This document shows, in pieces, positions 49,315-60,045 of a DNA stretch of 64,000 nucleotides. This DNA comes from Symbiodinium natans. Lineage: Eukaryota; Sar; Dinophyceae; Suessiales; Symbiodiniaceae. The DNA lies in the NCBI GenBank assembly GCA_905221605.1, contig CAJNDS010002459.1, positions 302,501 through 366,500 on the forward strand, given 5' to 3'. The position numbers were made by a program, and so were the translations under genes. How positions within the stretch are numbered: the stretch's first letter is position 1; every line of letters starts with the position of its first letter. The notes below the pieces were generated by a model. The model ran no database searches. It had not been told where the DNA came from and worked only from the letters and a program-made list of their open reading frames with translations.

Positions 49315-51255
49315 ATGGACAAGATGGCTGGAGCTGGGGCAGAACACTCCTGGGTGATGAAGGCACTTAGTGGCAAGCCATCCCGTGCTTCACAAGGCAT
49401 CACCGTGACCTGGGCAGGCTGGTTCCCAGATGCTTTCTTCGAGCCAGAGGCATGCCATCGCTTTTTTTTCGCTTGCTTGAGTGCAGATGCTTCCCGATGC
49501 AGAACCTCGAACATTGCACCAACAAGCCCGGCACAGGCGAGACACGAGCCGAAGCCAGAGCCTACGACTTCTCAGACCAGCGGCAACGTCTCCGAAGGCC
49601 TTGACAAGGGCCACCCCATGGCCGACGACTTTGCTGCAGCTGCCATGGAGTCCAGACCGGCTCCCTCCGAAGCCACGGAAAGAATTGAAGGCTCTGAGCC
49701 GCTGTTTCAAGCAAGCTGGCCCACACCTCGTGGAGACCCAGTCTCCTATGGCCCAAAGGCACCGCTGCCCCCAACCCCCATAACGCCCCCCAAGGCGAAG
49801 CCACCTCCACCGGTGCTTCCTCAAGCCTTCCCACGCCCTCCCCAGCCGACGCCAGGACCAGAAGCTGCACAGCAACGAAGCCAACAACCACATGCCGACG
49901 CCTCTGCTGATCCTCCCTCGGCATGCTCAGCAGCTCCACTCCCACAAGCGACGTCAAGCAGCTCCGGCTCAGCAGCCTGCCCAGGACGCAGTCCAAGCGT
50001 GGATGCAGATTCAACAAACCTGACAGACCGGCAAGCCAGTGAGCCGGACCGACACCTGACACAACCTCCCGCACCAAAGGCTCCACCGCCGCAGCTTGCT
50101 CAGCTTGAAAGAACGCTCGCACACCCTCCACGGCGCGATGGCCCCGACAAGCTGACGCTCAGCCCGGAAGCTCCACAGCTACGAAGCCACCAACCAAATG
50201 CCAGCACCTCCGGAAATCATCCCTCGGCGTGCCCAGCAGATCCACACCTGACACAACCTCCCGCACCAAAGGCTCCGCCGCCACAGCTTGCTCCTCGCCC
50301 TGCCCATCCGCCGCTGCAGCCTCCACGGCGCGATGGCCCCGACAGGCCGGAAGCTCCACAGCTACGAAGCCACCAACCACACACTAGCACCTCCGCAAAT
50401 CATCCCTCGGTGTGCCCAGCAGCTCCACTGCCAGAAAGGACGTCAAGCAGCTCCGGCTCAGCAGCCTTCTCAGGACGCAGTCCAAGCCTGTTTGGCTACG
50501 CTCATAGTGTGGATGCAGATTCAACAAGCCTAACCGACCGGCAAGCCAGTGAGCCGGAGGGACGCCTGGCACAACCTCCCACACCAAAGGCTCCGCCGCC
50601 ACAGCTTGCTCAGCTTCAACAAACGCTCGCACGCCCTGCCCAGCCGCCGCTGCAGCCTCCACGGCGCGACGGCCCCAACAAGACGCTCAGGCCGGAAGCT
50701 CCACAGCTACGAAGCCACCAACCACACGCCAGCACTTCCGTAAATCCTCCCTCGGCGTGCCCAGCAGCTCCACTGCCAGAAACGACGTCAAGCAGCTCCG
50801 GGTCAGCAACCTTCCCAGGACGCAGTCCAAGCTTGTCTCGCTACGCCGATAGTGTGGATGCAGATTCAACAAGTCTGACCGACCGGCAAGCAAGTGAGCC
50901 GGACCGACACCTGGCACAACCTCCTGCGCCAAAGGCTCCCCCGCCACAGCTTGCTCAGTTGTCCTCCCAGGCTGAACGCCCCCTCCTGCGTCCTGCGCAG
51001 CCCCTTGTGCAGCCTGCGCGAAGACATGCGAGCAATCCTTCGTTCGAAGGCTGCACGTGGCATCACCATGGCGGCCAGCACCAAGCCGCAGATGAGAGCA
51101 GGACAAATGGTCCTGCAAGTCTTTCTGGAATCAACAAGAATATCATCCATCAAGCTGCAGAAAATCAAGCTGGACTTCATGACCAGGCCAGAATGGAGTT
51201 ATCTGAGCTTATGCTTAGGGACATCGTGAACCCAAAACCTCTAAACCCTAGCTGA
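49315..51255 (+). CDS. Proline/serine-rich repeat protein
   Basis: The open frame of 646 codons contains imperfect tandem repeats from about residue 180 to 570. The full unit is about 115 residues: PEAPQLRSHQPHAS, a Ser-rich TSSSSGSAAFPGRSPS block, SVDADSTSLTDRQASEPDRH, then LAQPPAPKAPPPQLAQL and a PLQPPRRDGP linker. The composition suggests a disordered protein with polyproline segments that could bind SH3, WW or EVH1-type modules; this is inference. The true start is unclear, since the first ~70 residues may be intron read-through and an acceptor-like CAG at about 49532 precedes ARHEPKPEP. The last residues are encoded by a telomere-like CTAAACCCTAG, so the annotated stop may lie beyond the real splice site. 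It may connect to the ParB-like gene 167 bp downstream. Confidence 0.55.
   Translation: MDKMAGAGAEHSWVMKALSGKPSRASQGITVTWAGWFPDAFFEPEACHRFFFACLSADASRCRTSNIAPTSPAQARHEPKPEPTTSQTSGNVSEGLDKGHPMADDFAAAAMESRPAPSEATERIEGSEPLFQASWPTPRGDPVSYGPKAPLPPTPITPPKAKPPPPVLPQAFPRPPQPTPGPEAAQQRSQQPHADASADPPSACSAAPLPQATSSSSGSAACPGRSPSVDADSTNLTDRQASEPDRHLTQPPAPKAPPPQLAQLERTLAHPPRRDGPDKLTLSPEAPQLRSHQPNASTSGNHPSACPADPHLTQPPAPKAPPPQLAPRPAHPPLQPPRRDGPDRPEAPQLRSHQPHTSTSANHPSVCPAAPLPERTSSSSGSAAFSGRSPSLFGYAHSVDADSTSLTDRQASEPEGRLAQPPTPKAPPPQLAQLQQTLARPAQPPLQPPRRDGPNKTLRPEAPQLRSHQPHASTSVNPPSACPAAPLPETTSSSSGSATFPGRSPSLSRYADSVDADSTSLTDRQASEPDRHLAQPPAPKAPPPQLAQLSSQAERPLLRPAQPLVQPARRHASNPSFEGCTWHHHGGQHQAADESRTNGPASLSGINKNIIHQAAENQAGLHDQARMELSELMLRDIVNPKPLNPS
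49856..50960 (+). repeat. Coding minisatellite of ~345-bp units
   Basis: Units start at about 49856, 50164, 50347 and 50691 (spacing 308, 183, 345). The 183-bp unit lacks the Ser-rich and SVDADST blocks, so units have gained or lost modules while keeping frame. Confidence 0.8.
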
Positions 51256-51421
51256 AAAGCAAGTGCAGACCATCATGCCTGGCCTGGTTCGTGCGAGCTG
51301 CGACCCTCTCCAAGCCATGTAAACCTCTCCAACCAAGACTATCTCAGCCTTAAATTTCATGTGAGCCCTATGAGCTCATGAGCCCGATGAGCCCAGAAGC
51401 CCCGGGTGCCCCGATTCAAGA

Positions 51422-52990
51422 ATGTCATCCCACCAACCTCCAACCTTGCTACATAGTATCACCCATTATCACCCTTTGTTGGGGTGTGTGGACCACAAAC
51501 CTGCGCAGGTCCCGAGTGCAGCTACTGCGCCTCCAAGCCCGAACTTCGGAGGCGGCACAGATGTAGACGGAGGCAGTGCCGGAGGCCCCGATGAAGTCGA
51601 TAGCAGGAGCTGCCATGACGCTGACGATAGCCTCGTGGAAGGCCCAGCCGATGGGGACCCAAGCCAAGCCAGTGCAGCAGAAGCCGACCAGGCAGCCGTT
51701 TCTCCCCGCAGGCAAGGTGACGCTGAAAGTGGTTGTGATGCTCATGGCAGCTTTGTGACTCACGAGCAGTGCGATGCAGATGATGCAGCCCTGGTCCTGC
51801 AGAGTCACGAGCACACCGACACGCATGAGGATGATGCTCATGGCAGCTTCGTGACTCACGAGCAGTCTGATGCAGATGATGCAGCCCTCGTCCTGCAGAG
51901 TTACGAGCACACGCATGAGGACGAGGGCGACGTCATCGTCACTCAACCGAGCCGCGTCAGAAAAGCTGGCGGGCATGATGTTCAAGCCCTCACTGGAGAT
52001 GCCCTCCGCTCAACCTTGACACAGATCTTCAGGGAAACGAATGGCCCGATGATATTTGAGAGAGATGAGCCGCGGAGAATAGGGGATCGCGTGGAGGAGC
52101 TGCCTGTTGAGTCTATCAAGTATACGCACGATCGGATTGCGAGAACCTTCTGCCATGGAAAACACGCAGGCCAAAAGATCGACACTCTGGTGGAGGACAT
52201 CTTGCAAGGAGACGTGGACCCGCGGAAACACCCACGTATGCGTCTCAAGGTTGTCCGTCATGGTGGTAGCTATTATTCGTTGAACAATCGGCGGCTGTGG
52301 GCTTTGAAGGAAGCAAAAGTAGGTATGATCAACGCACATGTGTACGACCTGGATCCTATGACAGCCAAGTTCTTACTGGCAAAGTCGACCATGTGTGATG
52401 GAGCCGATGTGCAGGTCGGGGGGCATTCGCACTCTTCGCACTCGCACGCAAGGGCGTCTCAGCACAGCCGAAACCCTGAGATTCATTATGCAGCTTCACC
52501 CGACTCTGATCCCGGAGAGGTACCTGTGTGCGACAGAGGCGTGCAGACAAGCGATGCCGATCCGCCCGTGCCAGAAGCACCGAGGACCGAGTTTTATTCT
52601 CTCGGTTCATCGTCAGAGCTGGAGCTCCCATCGGACTCTGACGATACAGACGACCGGCAGGGTGTTCCTCGGCATGCTTCCCTGCTAAGCGCGCGAGAAG
52701 ACGAGCCCTTTCCGGAAGAGTTGAGGGAACTCTGCGAGCATCATGGCCGGCTGGTGAGATGTGGACACCCAGGAAGTCCAATCAGTCGGGATGGGGAGGA
52801 GGCGTATTTCGGCTTCTGCAAATCAGTCTTGAAACTGCGAGGCAAACCTCTCAAGAGAATGCTGGATAATTTGGCGGAGAAAGACATTGTCATTGATTTC
52901 TTGCTGGAGTTTGCTGCTTCCAGGAATATTCATCGCAGCACAGTGCAAGAAGTTCTGAACGTGCCTTTGCCGATATCGGATGCTGTGTAG
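51422..52990 (+). CDS. Protein with ParB/sulfiredoxin-fold-like domain
   Basis: Single frame, 522 codons, ATG at 51422. Residues 1-190 are acidic and low-complexity and include two direct copies of a 32-residue unit (DAHGSFVTHEQ...; DNA period 96 bp from 51737). Residues about 225-310 read ESIKYTHDRIARTFCHGKHA..., IDTLVEDILQGDVDP, MRLKVVRHGGSYYSLNNRRL and WALKEAKV. This arrangement, with S/T-x-IxxxF, a short helix, a P-R-x-x-V strand and YxLxNRRLxA, is the one I associate with ParB-like/sulfiredoxin-fold domains in eukaryotes and bacteria. A His/Ser stretch and an acidic linker follow. The C-terminus (about 435-522, ELRELCEHHGRLVRCGH...FGFCKSVLKLRGKPLKRML) is helical and unrecognised. Enzymatic activity cannot be inferred. 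The gene follows the proline-rich repeat gene on the same strand. Confidence 0.65.
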   Translation: MSSHQPPTLLHSITHYHPLLGCVDHKPAQVPSAATAPPSPNFGGGTDVDGGSAGGPDEVDSRSCHDADDSLVEGPADGDPSQASAAEADQAAVSPRRQGDAESGCDAHGSFVTHEQCDADDAALVLQSHEHTDTHEDDAHGSFVTHEQSDADDAALVLQSYEHTHEDEGDVIVTQPSRVRKAGGHDVQALTGDALRSTLTQIFRETNGPMIFERDEPRRIGDRVEELPVESIKYTHDRIARTFCHGKHAGQKIDTLVEDILQGDVDPRKHPRMRLKVVRHGGSYYSLNNRRLWALKEAKVGMINAHVYDLDPMTAKFLLAKSTMCDGADVQVGGHSHSSHSHARASQHSRNPEIHYAASPDSDPGEVPVCDRGVQTSDADPPVPEAPRTEFYSLGSSSELELPSDSDDTDDRQGVPRHASLLSAREDEPFPEELRELCEHHGRLVRCGHPGSPISRDGEEAYFGFCKSVLKLRGKPLKRMLDNLAEKDIVIDFLLEFAASRNIHRSTVQEVLNVPLPISDAV

Positions 52991-54149
52991 ACCCCTACGA
53001 CAGGGATCGTTCAAGCAGATTCAGGTCAACTAGCGTTAAACAGGGTTACAGTTACCCAGAATGCCAGAAGGCCTCCGAATAGACATTGACCAATCAGCCT
53101 GTCAACCCAAGGAACTTGCTGCATGTGCTGGATGGCATCATGCATTATCCAAAGAAGAGAATCTGCAGCGCAAAGCGGCGGCAAGAAACATGACCTGTTG
53201 TTGTGCCTTGATGACCGACGCGTTGCCTGGGACAGAAGCATCTGCGGATAGGCGGCTAAACTAGAAGATGATGGGCCATGTAGATCGACATCGGCCATCA
53301 GACGGTGATTGGCGCACCCGAAACAAACATGTCCCTCAAATAGACGTGCCAACATGTCAAGGCAGGGCATTCGATATCCGCCGTGCTAGACACAGAAGTG
53401 ATGTTCAGCCTAGCTGCATCCTAAACACTGCTTCAATGATCCTAGAGCTGAGGTTTCAGGCAGCTCTCGCAGTCCTCCAAGAGGCTGCAGCCCAAGAGAC
53501 CACATCACCTCGCGGTCAGCGATGGAGCCAGAAGCCGCTACTTGGCGTAGACCCTGTGGAGACAAACTCCGTCTGCAGTACTGGAAGTGTGTTGGAGCTC
53601 TCTGAATACTAGGAGTGGGGGGCGACAAGACAAAACTGCACGGCGCTTCTCCCTTGCTTCGGGCAGACTTGAGACTGCAGGCACTACCGGTGGCCATGAA
53701 CTTCGTGCAATCTCCATGGCCGAGAGACTTCGGCAAATCGAACCGTGGCCGCTGGAGACTTGGCACGACCATGCTTGGGACGTTTAGGGTTTTGGGGTCA
53801 TTAGGGTTCAGGTCGAAAGCTTATGGTCAACTTATTGTCATGTTGATTTGCCTGCTGCCAGCCAGGAGCGAGTTGATCTCGAACAGAAGGGGGAGGCAGG
53901 CATTTGCAGCACGCGGGCACCAGGGCCACAAAAATGCTTTTGCAGTTTAACCTCCGCGATGTGAGGAGACGTGGAAGAAGGCAAAGAAGCTTGCCAGGCA
54001 CTGCAAACTGCCAAACCCTAAGCCCTGCACCCCGTGTTCGGCCTGGCCAAGCACCAACAAGCTCACCTGCCAGGGCGAGCGCAGGTGAACCAGCACGCCC
54101 GCGTACCAACTACGCACATGCTCCAGCCGGACAGACCTTAAAGGACATC
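52991..54149. other. No firmly supported gene
   Basis: The plus-strand frame 53400-53612 (SMILELRFQAALAVLQEAAA) is a possible exon of unknown type. Bases 53785-53812 hold short TTTAGGG-like words. Confidence 0.35.
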
Positions 54150-54328
54150 GGCAACTGCAGAAACCACCTCTTTCCGATGCAACTAAGTGTGGTGAGGATT
54201 TCCTCAAATTTGCCGCCAAGTTTGGAAAGCTGCGGCCCTACCAGCGAGATATTGCCGAGGTGCCGCGACATGCTTAGGATTTCGATGAAGTGCTTCATGC
54301 TTCCCTTCTCATCCTCATAGCGCAGGTT
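54150..54328 (-). CDS. Possible minus-strand exon, unknown function
   Basis: Following an acceptor-like GTCGCCAG, the minus strand reads NLRYEDEKGSMKHFIEILSM and then SRHLGNISLVGPQLSKLGGK. Composition and helix pattern are protein-like and the plus strand is not. No family is recognised. A further open stretch at 54360-54540 minus (ADVIFQLVLHLFVKPQVEIS) may be an upstream exon. Confidence 0.4.
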
Positions 54329-54344
54329 CTGGCGACGATTCACA

Positions 54345-55027
54345 GATCTGAGCTGCTTGGAGACAGATGAGCAGATCCAGCGAAATGGAGATTGATGGGT
54401 ATTCTGAAGAGCTCGTATCGGTTCGCAACCGTGCGAGCTCCCACACTGCTTGAAATCTCAACTTGAGGCTTTACAAAGAGGTGCAGAACCAGTTGGAAGA
54501 TGACATCTGCAAGGCACACCCGCACGCTGAAGGATGCATGCAGATGCCTTGCGCTGCTTGTGCTGAGCATGATCAGGCCTTGAAAGACATTCTAGAACGA
54601 GGCATTGTCCCGAGCGAGCCATAAGGCTGGACAAAGGCAATGTACGATTTTTAGACTTTAGAGCTCATGCGCAGCTTCCGAGGACTGCAATGATTTCCCA
54701 TGTCGTTGCAGCTGCCTCATGTTTGCTCATGAGTGTAGCACTGTAGCAGTGTCGCTGACATTTCGAGATGGCATCAGTTGGAGAAGCAATCGATGCGAAC
54801 TTAAAAAGTCACCACGTTGCACGTCCTGGCACGGCCCGCTTGTTGTGTGTAGAGGCTGGGGATGAGGTATAGGAACCATGACCAGCAGAGAAGGACTACC
54901 TGCGTATGGCGCATGCCTCGCAGCTTCGTCTTTCTCAGGGAGAGCTGGAGGTGCAATGATGTGCAAGGGGCAATTGTATCACAGACGTTGTCACGCCGAT
55001 GTGTGCACCTGTGCACCGGTTTTGAAG
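54345..55027. other. No firmly supported gene
   Basis: Between minus-strand and plus-strand exon candidates. No repeat or RNA seen. Confidence 0.4.
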
Positions 55028-55398
55028 GCCATTTTCACTGAAACGGCGGAGCGCTTCGGGAGTCCGGCAGACTCCGGAGAGCCGGCGCTGGCACGCATCC
55101 AAGCTGAGAAGCCGCTCGACCCATGCTTTCGTGTGGGGCGCTGCGTGCACGTGTCGCAACACAGGCATTCGAGCTCTTTGTGGAGCTGCTCGTTGAAACT
55201 GCTCGCAGGTCAGGAGATGTGCAAGGGGCAATTTCTTGTATGTGAGGCTCTGTAAAGTATTCGGTTTGCGACAAGTTGTATCGCGAGTGCATGAGAGGCA
55301 GTTTGCGGATCTGAAAGACACGGAATCCGCAGCTGCTTTGTTTGAGGCCTGGAGTGCTTTAGGAGATGTGGAGCAAGAGGAGAGCAATAGTAATCCAG
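55028..55398 (+). CDS. Three-exon gene fragment, unknown function
   Basis: Exon A (from 55028, after GAAG) reads AIFTETAERFGSPADSGEPA. Exon B (55165-55208, after CACAG) reads AFELFVELLVETAR and ends CGCAG|GTCAGG. Exon C (55247-55398, after GTGAG) joins in frame as R-LCKVFGLRQVVSRVHERQ, continues FADLKDTESAAALFEAWSAL and ends CCAG|GTACATTT. The B-C intron is only 38 bp but GT-AG. The helix-rich sequence is convincing as protein but I do not recognise it. The gene continues downstream past an unplaced intron. Confidence 0.5.
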
Positions 55399-56146
55399 GT
55401 ACATTTATTGCCCTTGGCCCGTCGATTGCTGGTTCCCAAGGAAGATTCGGCTAACTTCTTCAGTCTTAAGTAACGATGAGCAGACAATTGGGCCCACAAA
55501 CAAGATTATCATGATGTACTGAGGCGCCGACTTGAGCCTGATCCTCAGCCAGCAGACCCCATGCACCACGCAGCTGATCTGTCGGCTATTGTCGCGCCAA
55601 GGCGAGACTGACATCGAGATCACTCGGCATGCAGCCAGTGCATTGATCCATGGCTTCCTGTCGGCTGTACATCTACGGTGGTTGCTTTCAGTTGCGCCCA
55701 ACATGTTGGAGTGCCAAAGTTTCACTTCGTTCCATGTTTCAGAAGCTCCCCCAAGGGACGTAAAAATTGCATGGTGTCTTGCAGCGTTGAGATGTTCGAC
55801 CTATAGCCAGCGGCTACACATCTCTCAGATCTCTGTTTAAGCCATAGCTGGAAGCCTCGTAAATCGAAAGCACGCTGCTGATCATTTTGCTCCCTCCTGT
55901 TTCACTTCCCCAGAACCACTCGACCATCCACAAGCACGCCATTTCGATCGCGCGTAGCATGGACTTCTAGCCAGGGCATGGTAGCACGCGATTCTCGTTT
56001 ATGGTCTGAGTCTGAAGACTGCATGAACAGAATACTCTCCGAGTCAGCTTTCGCCCCTCCATCCCCCGTGAGGCTCCCGTGCTGTACCTGGGAGGGCTTC
56101 GGGAGCACCCAGGACGACTAGAGTTTGTTAGGGGAAGAAGGCAACC
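55399..56146. other. No firmly supported gene
   Basis: Both strands of 55405-55840 are open for about 100 codons. Continuation exons of either neighbour may lie here. Confidence 0.35.
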
Positions 56147-56448
56147 CTAGCCCTTCAGCCCAAAGCTTGCCCGAAGAGGCTTCACTTCGTTACAAGAAAG
56201 GGGGGTAAATCTGCCACGTGGATTTCTCAGCCATGCGCCCAACATCTCCAGATGCCTCGCAATTTCCCCTGCTTGCACCACCTCGTGGCTACCAGCGAAG
56301 ATTGACACTACAAAAGTATCGTTTTCTGTGCATTGCCACAATGAAAGCTGCAGGCTGTCCAGGGCCGATTCCATGGGCTTCCCATTGTAGGGGATCCACT
56401 TTGCAAGATCGAGCTTGTGGTAGACATGGGCAGCTCCTTCAGCTCTTG
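56147..56448 (-). CDS. Minus-strand terminal exon, unknown function
   Basis: After the acceptor-like CGCCCCAG the minus strand reads AARAEGAAHVYHKLDLAKWI, then SALDSLQLSLWQCTEND and EIARHLEMLGAWLRNPRGRF to a stop at 56147. The pattern is clearly protein-like. No family is recognised. A further minus-strand stretch at about 57130-57220 (SLIEALKPQHALGLLLEGLV) may be an upstream exon of the same gene, placing it head to head with the PP2C gene. Confidence 0.45.
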
Positions 56449-56546
56449 CTGCCTGGGGCGCGACAAGGCGCCTGAGGTCGCCGAGGCACGACAGAACCGA
56501 TTGGGCTTCAATCGGGTTCTTGTTACTGCGTCGTTCCTCCATTTTC

Positions 56547-56646
56547 GGGGTTTCCGGAATTCGGGTTCCTTATTGGGGTCCTTATTATTGTGGATTTTTT
56601 CTATTTGGGGGGTGTCTATTTCAGGGTTCCCCATTTTCGTAAACCC
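56547..56646 (+). mobile_element. Palindromic element copy (100 bp)
   Basis: It begins GGGGTTTCCGGAATTCGGGT and ends CCCCATTTTCGTAAACCC. The core TTATTATTGTGGATTTTTTC and GGGGGGTGTCTA parallels the other copies. Confidence 0.7.
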
Positions 56647-57634
56647 GCTTTTGAGGTCGGGACAGCCGCCACCAGCCCGGCATCCCCCTCGCCAGAGAGC
56701 GTGGTCCTTCTCCGTCGGCCAGCACCACAATTGCAGGGGCCCGACCCTCGAAGTATGGATGTGTAGAGTGTAGAGGCCGCTTCTTGGCTGAGTGTTTTAA
56801 ATTAACTGCGTTGTGGTCTTGACTGACCGAAAAATGCAACCGGTCTTCCTGTCAGAGCGAGGACAGACGACAAGGGAAGCCCGGTCGCCGCGGCCCTGGG
56901 CTGCTTCGTTGTGGGCACGCGCATGAGCACGGTACCACTTTCCTCCCTCCACACACTTGCCCTGAGGACACGCCTGCACAAGGCCCCCCGTCGAAGCAGC
57001 CGGCATCAGCAGAAGAGGCGCATTGAGCGGCACATAGCAGCACATAGCAGGGGCAGCAAGTAAGTGTGTGTGTGTGTGTGTGTCTTTAGTATCCTGGACG
57101 AAGGGGAATGTAATGTAGGGAACCCACCGTAGCCCCACCGTCAGGCCATCACACAAGAGCTGTTGGACGAGGCCTTCGAGAAGCAGGCCCAAAGCATGTT
57201 GTGGCTTCAGGGCCTCTATCAATGAACTGACCCCACAGGTGCTTGTGCTGCACTCGCGCAAAATGTCCGGAGGTGTTATGTCATGGTTTTGCAGAAGAAC
57301 TTGTGTGTAGCGGCAGGTGGCCTTCTATTGCCGCGGGGCCATGACTAAGAACCAGGCTCCTCGCGATGAGCGGACCTGGGCATCCTTTGGGGATGCAGGC
57401 AATTTAGCCCCTGACATGATCGCGTGTCAGACCCTTGGAAGCAGTTCAGAAACAGTTGCGTGTCTGGTGAGGCGTTCGGACCGTAGGATCTGACAGATTC
57501 CCCCCCGAGTAATCGTCCAATTGCCGAGGAAGGGGAAGAAGGCACCGCCAGATCGTCTGTCCACAGAAACTGTGCTTGGCTGCCATGCTGTCATGATCCG
57601 TCATGCTGTTGGCCTCCTCCTTTGCAGTGCGCAG
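56647..57634. other. No firmly supported gene; short (GT)n at 57064-57083
   Basis: It probably includes upstream exons of the PP2C gene and of the minus-strand gene, but none can be fixed. The GT run is ten units. Confidence 0.4.
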
Positions 57635-59340
57635 GCAGCGGTGAAAGACACACCGAACCAAGACAACTTCTCCATTACACGCTTCCCGAGTGGGCACACG
57701 CTCGCACTGGTCTGCGATGGCCACGGCAAGAAGGGCCACTCGTCATCACTCATCCGCGAGGAAGGCGCTGAAGCCGCTGAACTCATGCTTTCAGGCCACC
57801 AGGCTGCCACACGGGCGGTCCAAACCATCCCTTTCCTTCTCCTCCAGCTCGGCCTGAACGAGGAGGCCGCGGTTGAGAAGGCCCGACTGAGGGCGGCAAT
57901 GTAGCGTCGGGTTCTCTTGGCTTGGATATGCTTGGATAGTGATGATGGACAGCACTTCTGAGAGTTTCTTGCGCAACGGGTAACGGCGGGTAAGCCAGTC
58001 CCTCCTTCAGCTCCATTGCTCATCGGCTGCGGCCCTTGACGGCTCGCGAGGCGTTGATCGAAGCCTTTGAGAAGGCCGAGCTTGGGGTGCTTGGGCCGGG
58101 GTCGCTCGCGCAACTGCTGTGCAACTTTTGCATCTTTGGTCATGTATGGGCACCTGTGACGGAATCTCGAGACGCAGGCGGATCTGGATTTGAAAACGTA
58201 CCAAGACAGCGGCTGCACAGCAAATTGGCTGCACAGCCACAGCCTCCAGCCCAAGTGTAGGTTTGAAAGTGTATATGGGTTTTGTGAACGATTCCCATGT
58301 CACCCCTGCCGATTGCATGCTTCAAGACACGCCATAGGCGGTGGCAGCCCTGTGGAAGGGCGCAGCACTGTGGACCGCAAATGCGGGTGACAGCCGGTGC
58401 GTCCTTGTGGAAGCGGCGCGGCTAGATGCGAGCACAGCAATGTCACAGCAACGCCTCAATAACAATGATTGAGCTGCTGTGCACTGGCGTTGTCTCTGAA
58501 TTCTCTCAGGACGATGTGGTGGTTTTCGCCACTTCGGATCACAAGCCCTCTTGTCCCCAGGCCTTGCGTGTCTCTCGTGGGGCAGTCCCACAGTGAAAGT
58601 CCTGTTGCCGACTTGGGGCCAGGAGAGGGCGCGCGTAGAGCGTGCTGGTGGTGAGGTGCGCACCGCGGTGAATGCCCCTTGGCTGCAGCGCGGAAGATGC
58701 AGAGATGTCCCAACAAAATAACCCAAAAAGAGATATCTTATCGGAGGACGTGGCTCGGGTCTGCGAGCGAGACAAGAGCGGGCCTGGCCTTGCCATGACC
58801 CGCGCTTTGGGGGGCACTGCTGCTAAGCGCTGCGGAGTCATCTCGACGCCGGAGGCCAGCCAGTCAGAGCTCAGCATTGCACAACTCTCACCACTCATCA
58901 CAACTCATTGCGTCCTGTATGGTTGCTTCCGACGCCTCACGATACAGGTCCACCAGCACAGCGTGGGTAAGGGAAAGGAGGCGCATGTCCTGCGACCTCG
59001 CGGCACCTTCTTTTGCAGAGCTGCGCGAGGCCAAAGTCGTCCTGGCCAGCGATGGCCACTCCATCTGAATGTCAGTTCGAGGGAGTTCTGCTTTCGGAAG
59101 CCCGCTGAAAGCGTATAGTAGAATTTGAGATGCTTTGAGGCATTTGGGAGGTGATCGGCTTGGATCAGCTCCCCCGTCTGGTTGCAGATGCCCCTTGCCA
59201 TGTTCGGAAGGTGTAAGGGTTTCGAGATGCCTTTCGCAAGGAGAAGTGCTGTAAGTCAGCTCCAGAAGCCCCCCAAGGCTGACACAGCTAAGCTGCAGTC
59301 GGCTGCCTTCGACGGCTGGACAGAGCTGACCGGCAGGGTG
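57635..59340 (+). CDS. PP2C-type protein phosphatase (PPM family), at least seven small exons
   Basis: PP2C enzymes are Mg/Mn-dependent Ser/Thr phosphatases. Motifs occur in family order on the plus strand. 57635: AAVKDTPNQDNFSI then LALVCDGHGKKGH (metal-binding DGHG). 58051: ALIEAFEKAELGVLG (helix). 58338, after CCATAG: AVAALWKGAALWTANAGDSR (the ANAGDSR strand). 58510-58560: DDVVVFATSDHKPSCPQ. 58623: ERARVERAGGEV, joined in phase by a 62-bp GC-AG intron. 58747-58854: SGPGLAMTRALGGTAAK then GVISTPE. 59019: ELREAKVVLASDGHSI (the ASDG strand). 59253: LQKPPKADTAKLQSAAFDGW, likely the last helix. The usual SRSLGD is TRALGG, and SDG is followed by HSI, with the expected WEF only in another frame 16 bases on. 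The copy may therefore be inactive or decaying. The start and stop are not located. Confidence 0.7.
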
Positions 59341-59842
59341 CCTGGTGTAGAGCATGGTAGCGCCTGCAGCCTCACTTCATGGAAGTAGCTGCGCATGCTG
59401 CGCTACCATCAGAGGCCCATTGTAGAGTAAAACACCATGTGGCACCTTTGGCTGAGGCGGGGGCTACCATGCCGGCTCCTCAGTGGCTTTCGAGGTGACG
59501 CGACTATCTTGAGTGGGAAGTGGGGCAACTCAGGACGATGTCACGAGTCTCATCTTACCGGTGGGCTAGTCCAGTGACTCATCGTGACTATGTAGCGTCT
59601 TGAAGACAATGGCCAATGGCTTCCTGTCCACGGGGGCTGCGAAGCAGCCCTTCCAATAGGAGCGGCACCCGGAGCATCAGTCAGTGAGTGTTCTCCTGGA
59701 GGCGTATGCGTGAGCGGCATAAAATCTCAATCAAGCAAACCAATAATGTGTGTATCGAAGATGTCTGAAGATGTCTTTCATGTCATTCTGCATGGTGCGC
59801 GATGGTTTGATAGGACGATTTCTATGATGTAGATTCTGAAGC

Positions 59843-60045
59843 CGGTTGGGATACCTCAAGTTTGGTGGCCTCTCGGGCAAGATTCCGGTTGGGATACCTC
59901 AAGTCGGGTGGCCTCTCAGACAAGAAAACGGTTGGGATACCTCAAGTTTGGTGGCCTCTCAGGCAAAGAACCGAGTTGGAGCGCCAGAAATCTGGAGGGT
60001 GGGACAGGTACAACTGTGGTGGTTGGGATACCTCAAGTTTGGCAG
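59843..60045 (+). repeat. 43-44 bp tandem repeat
   Basis: GGTTGGGATACCTCAAGTTT plus GGTGGCCTCTC recurs at 59843, 59887 and 59930, with partial copies at 59973 and 60021. Confidence 0.9.

Noticed and set aside
49562-51118. Minus-strand frames of 140-190 codons
   Set aside because: They are antisense to the proline-rich repeat units and repeat with them.
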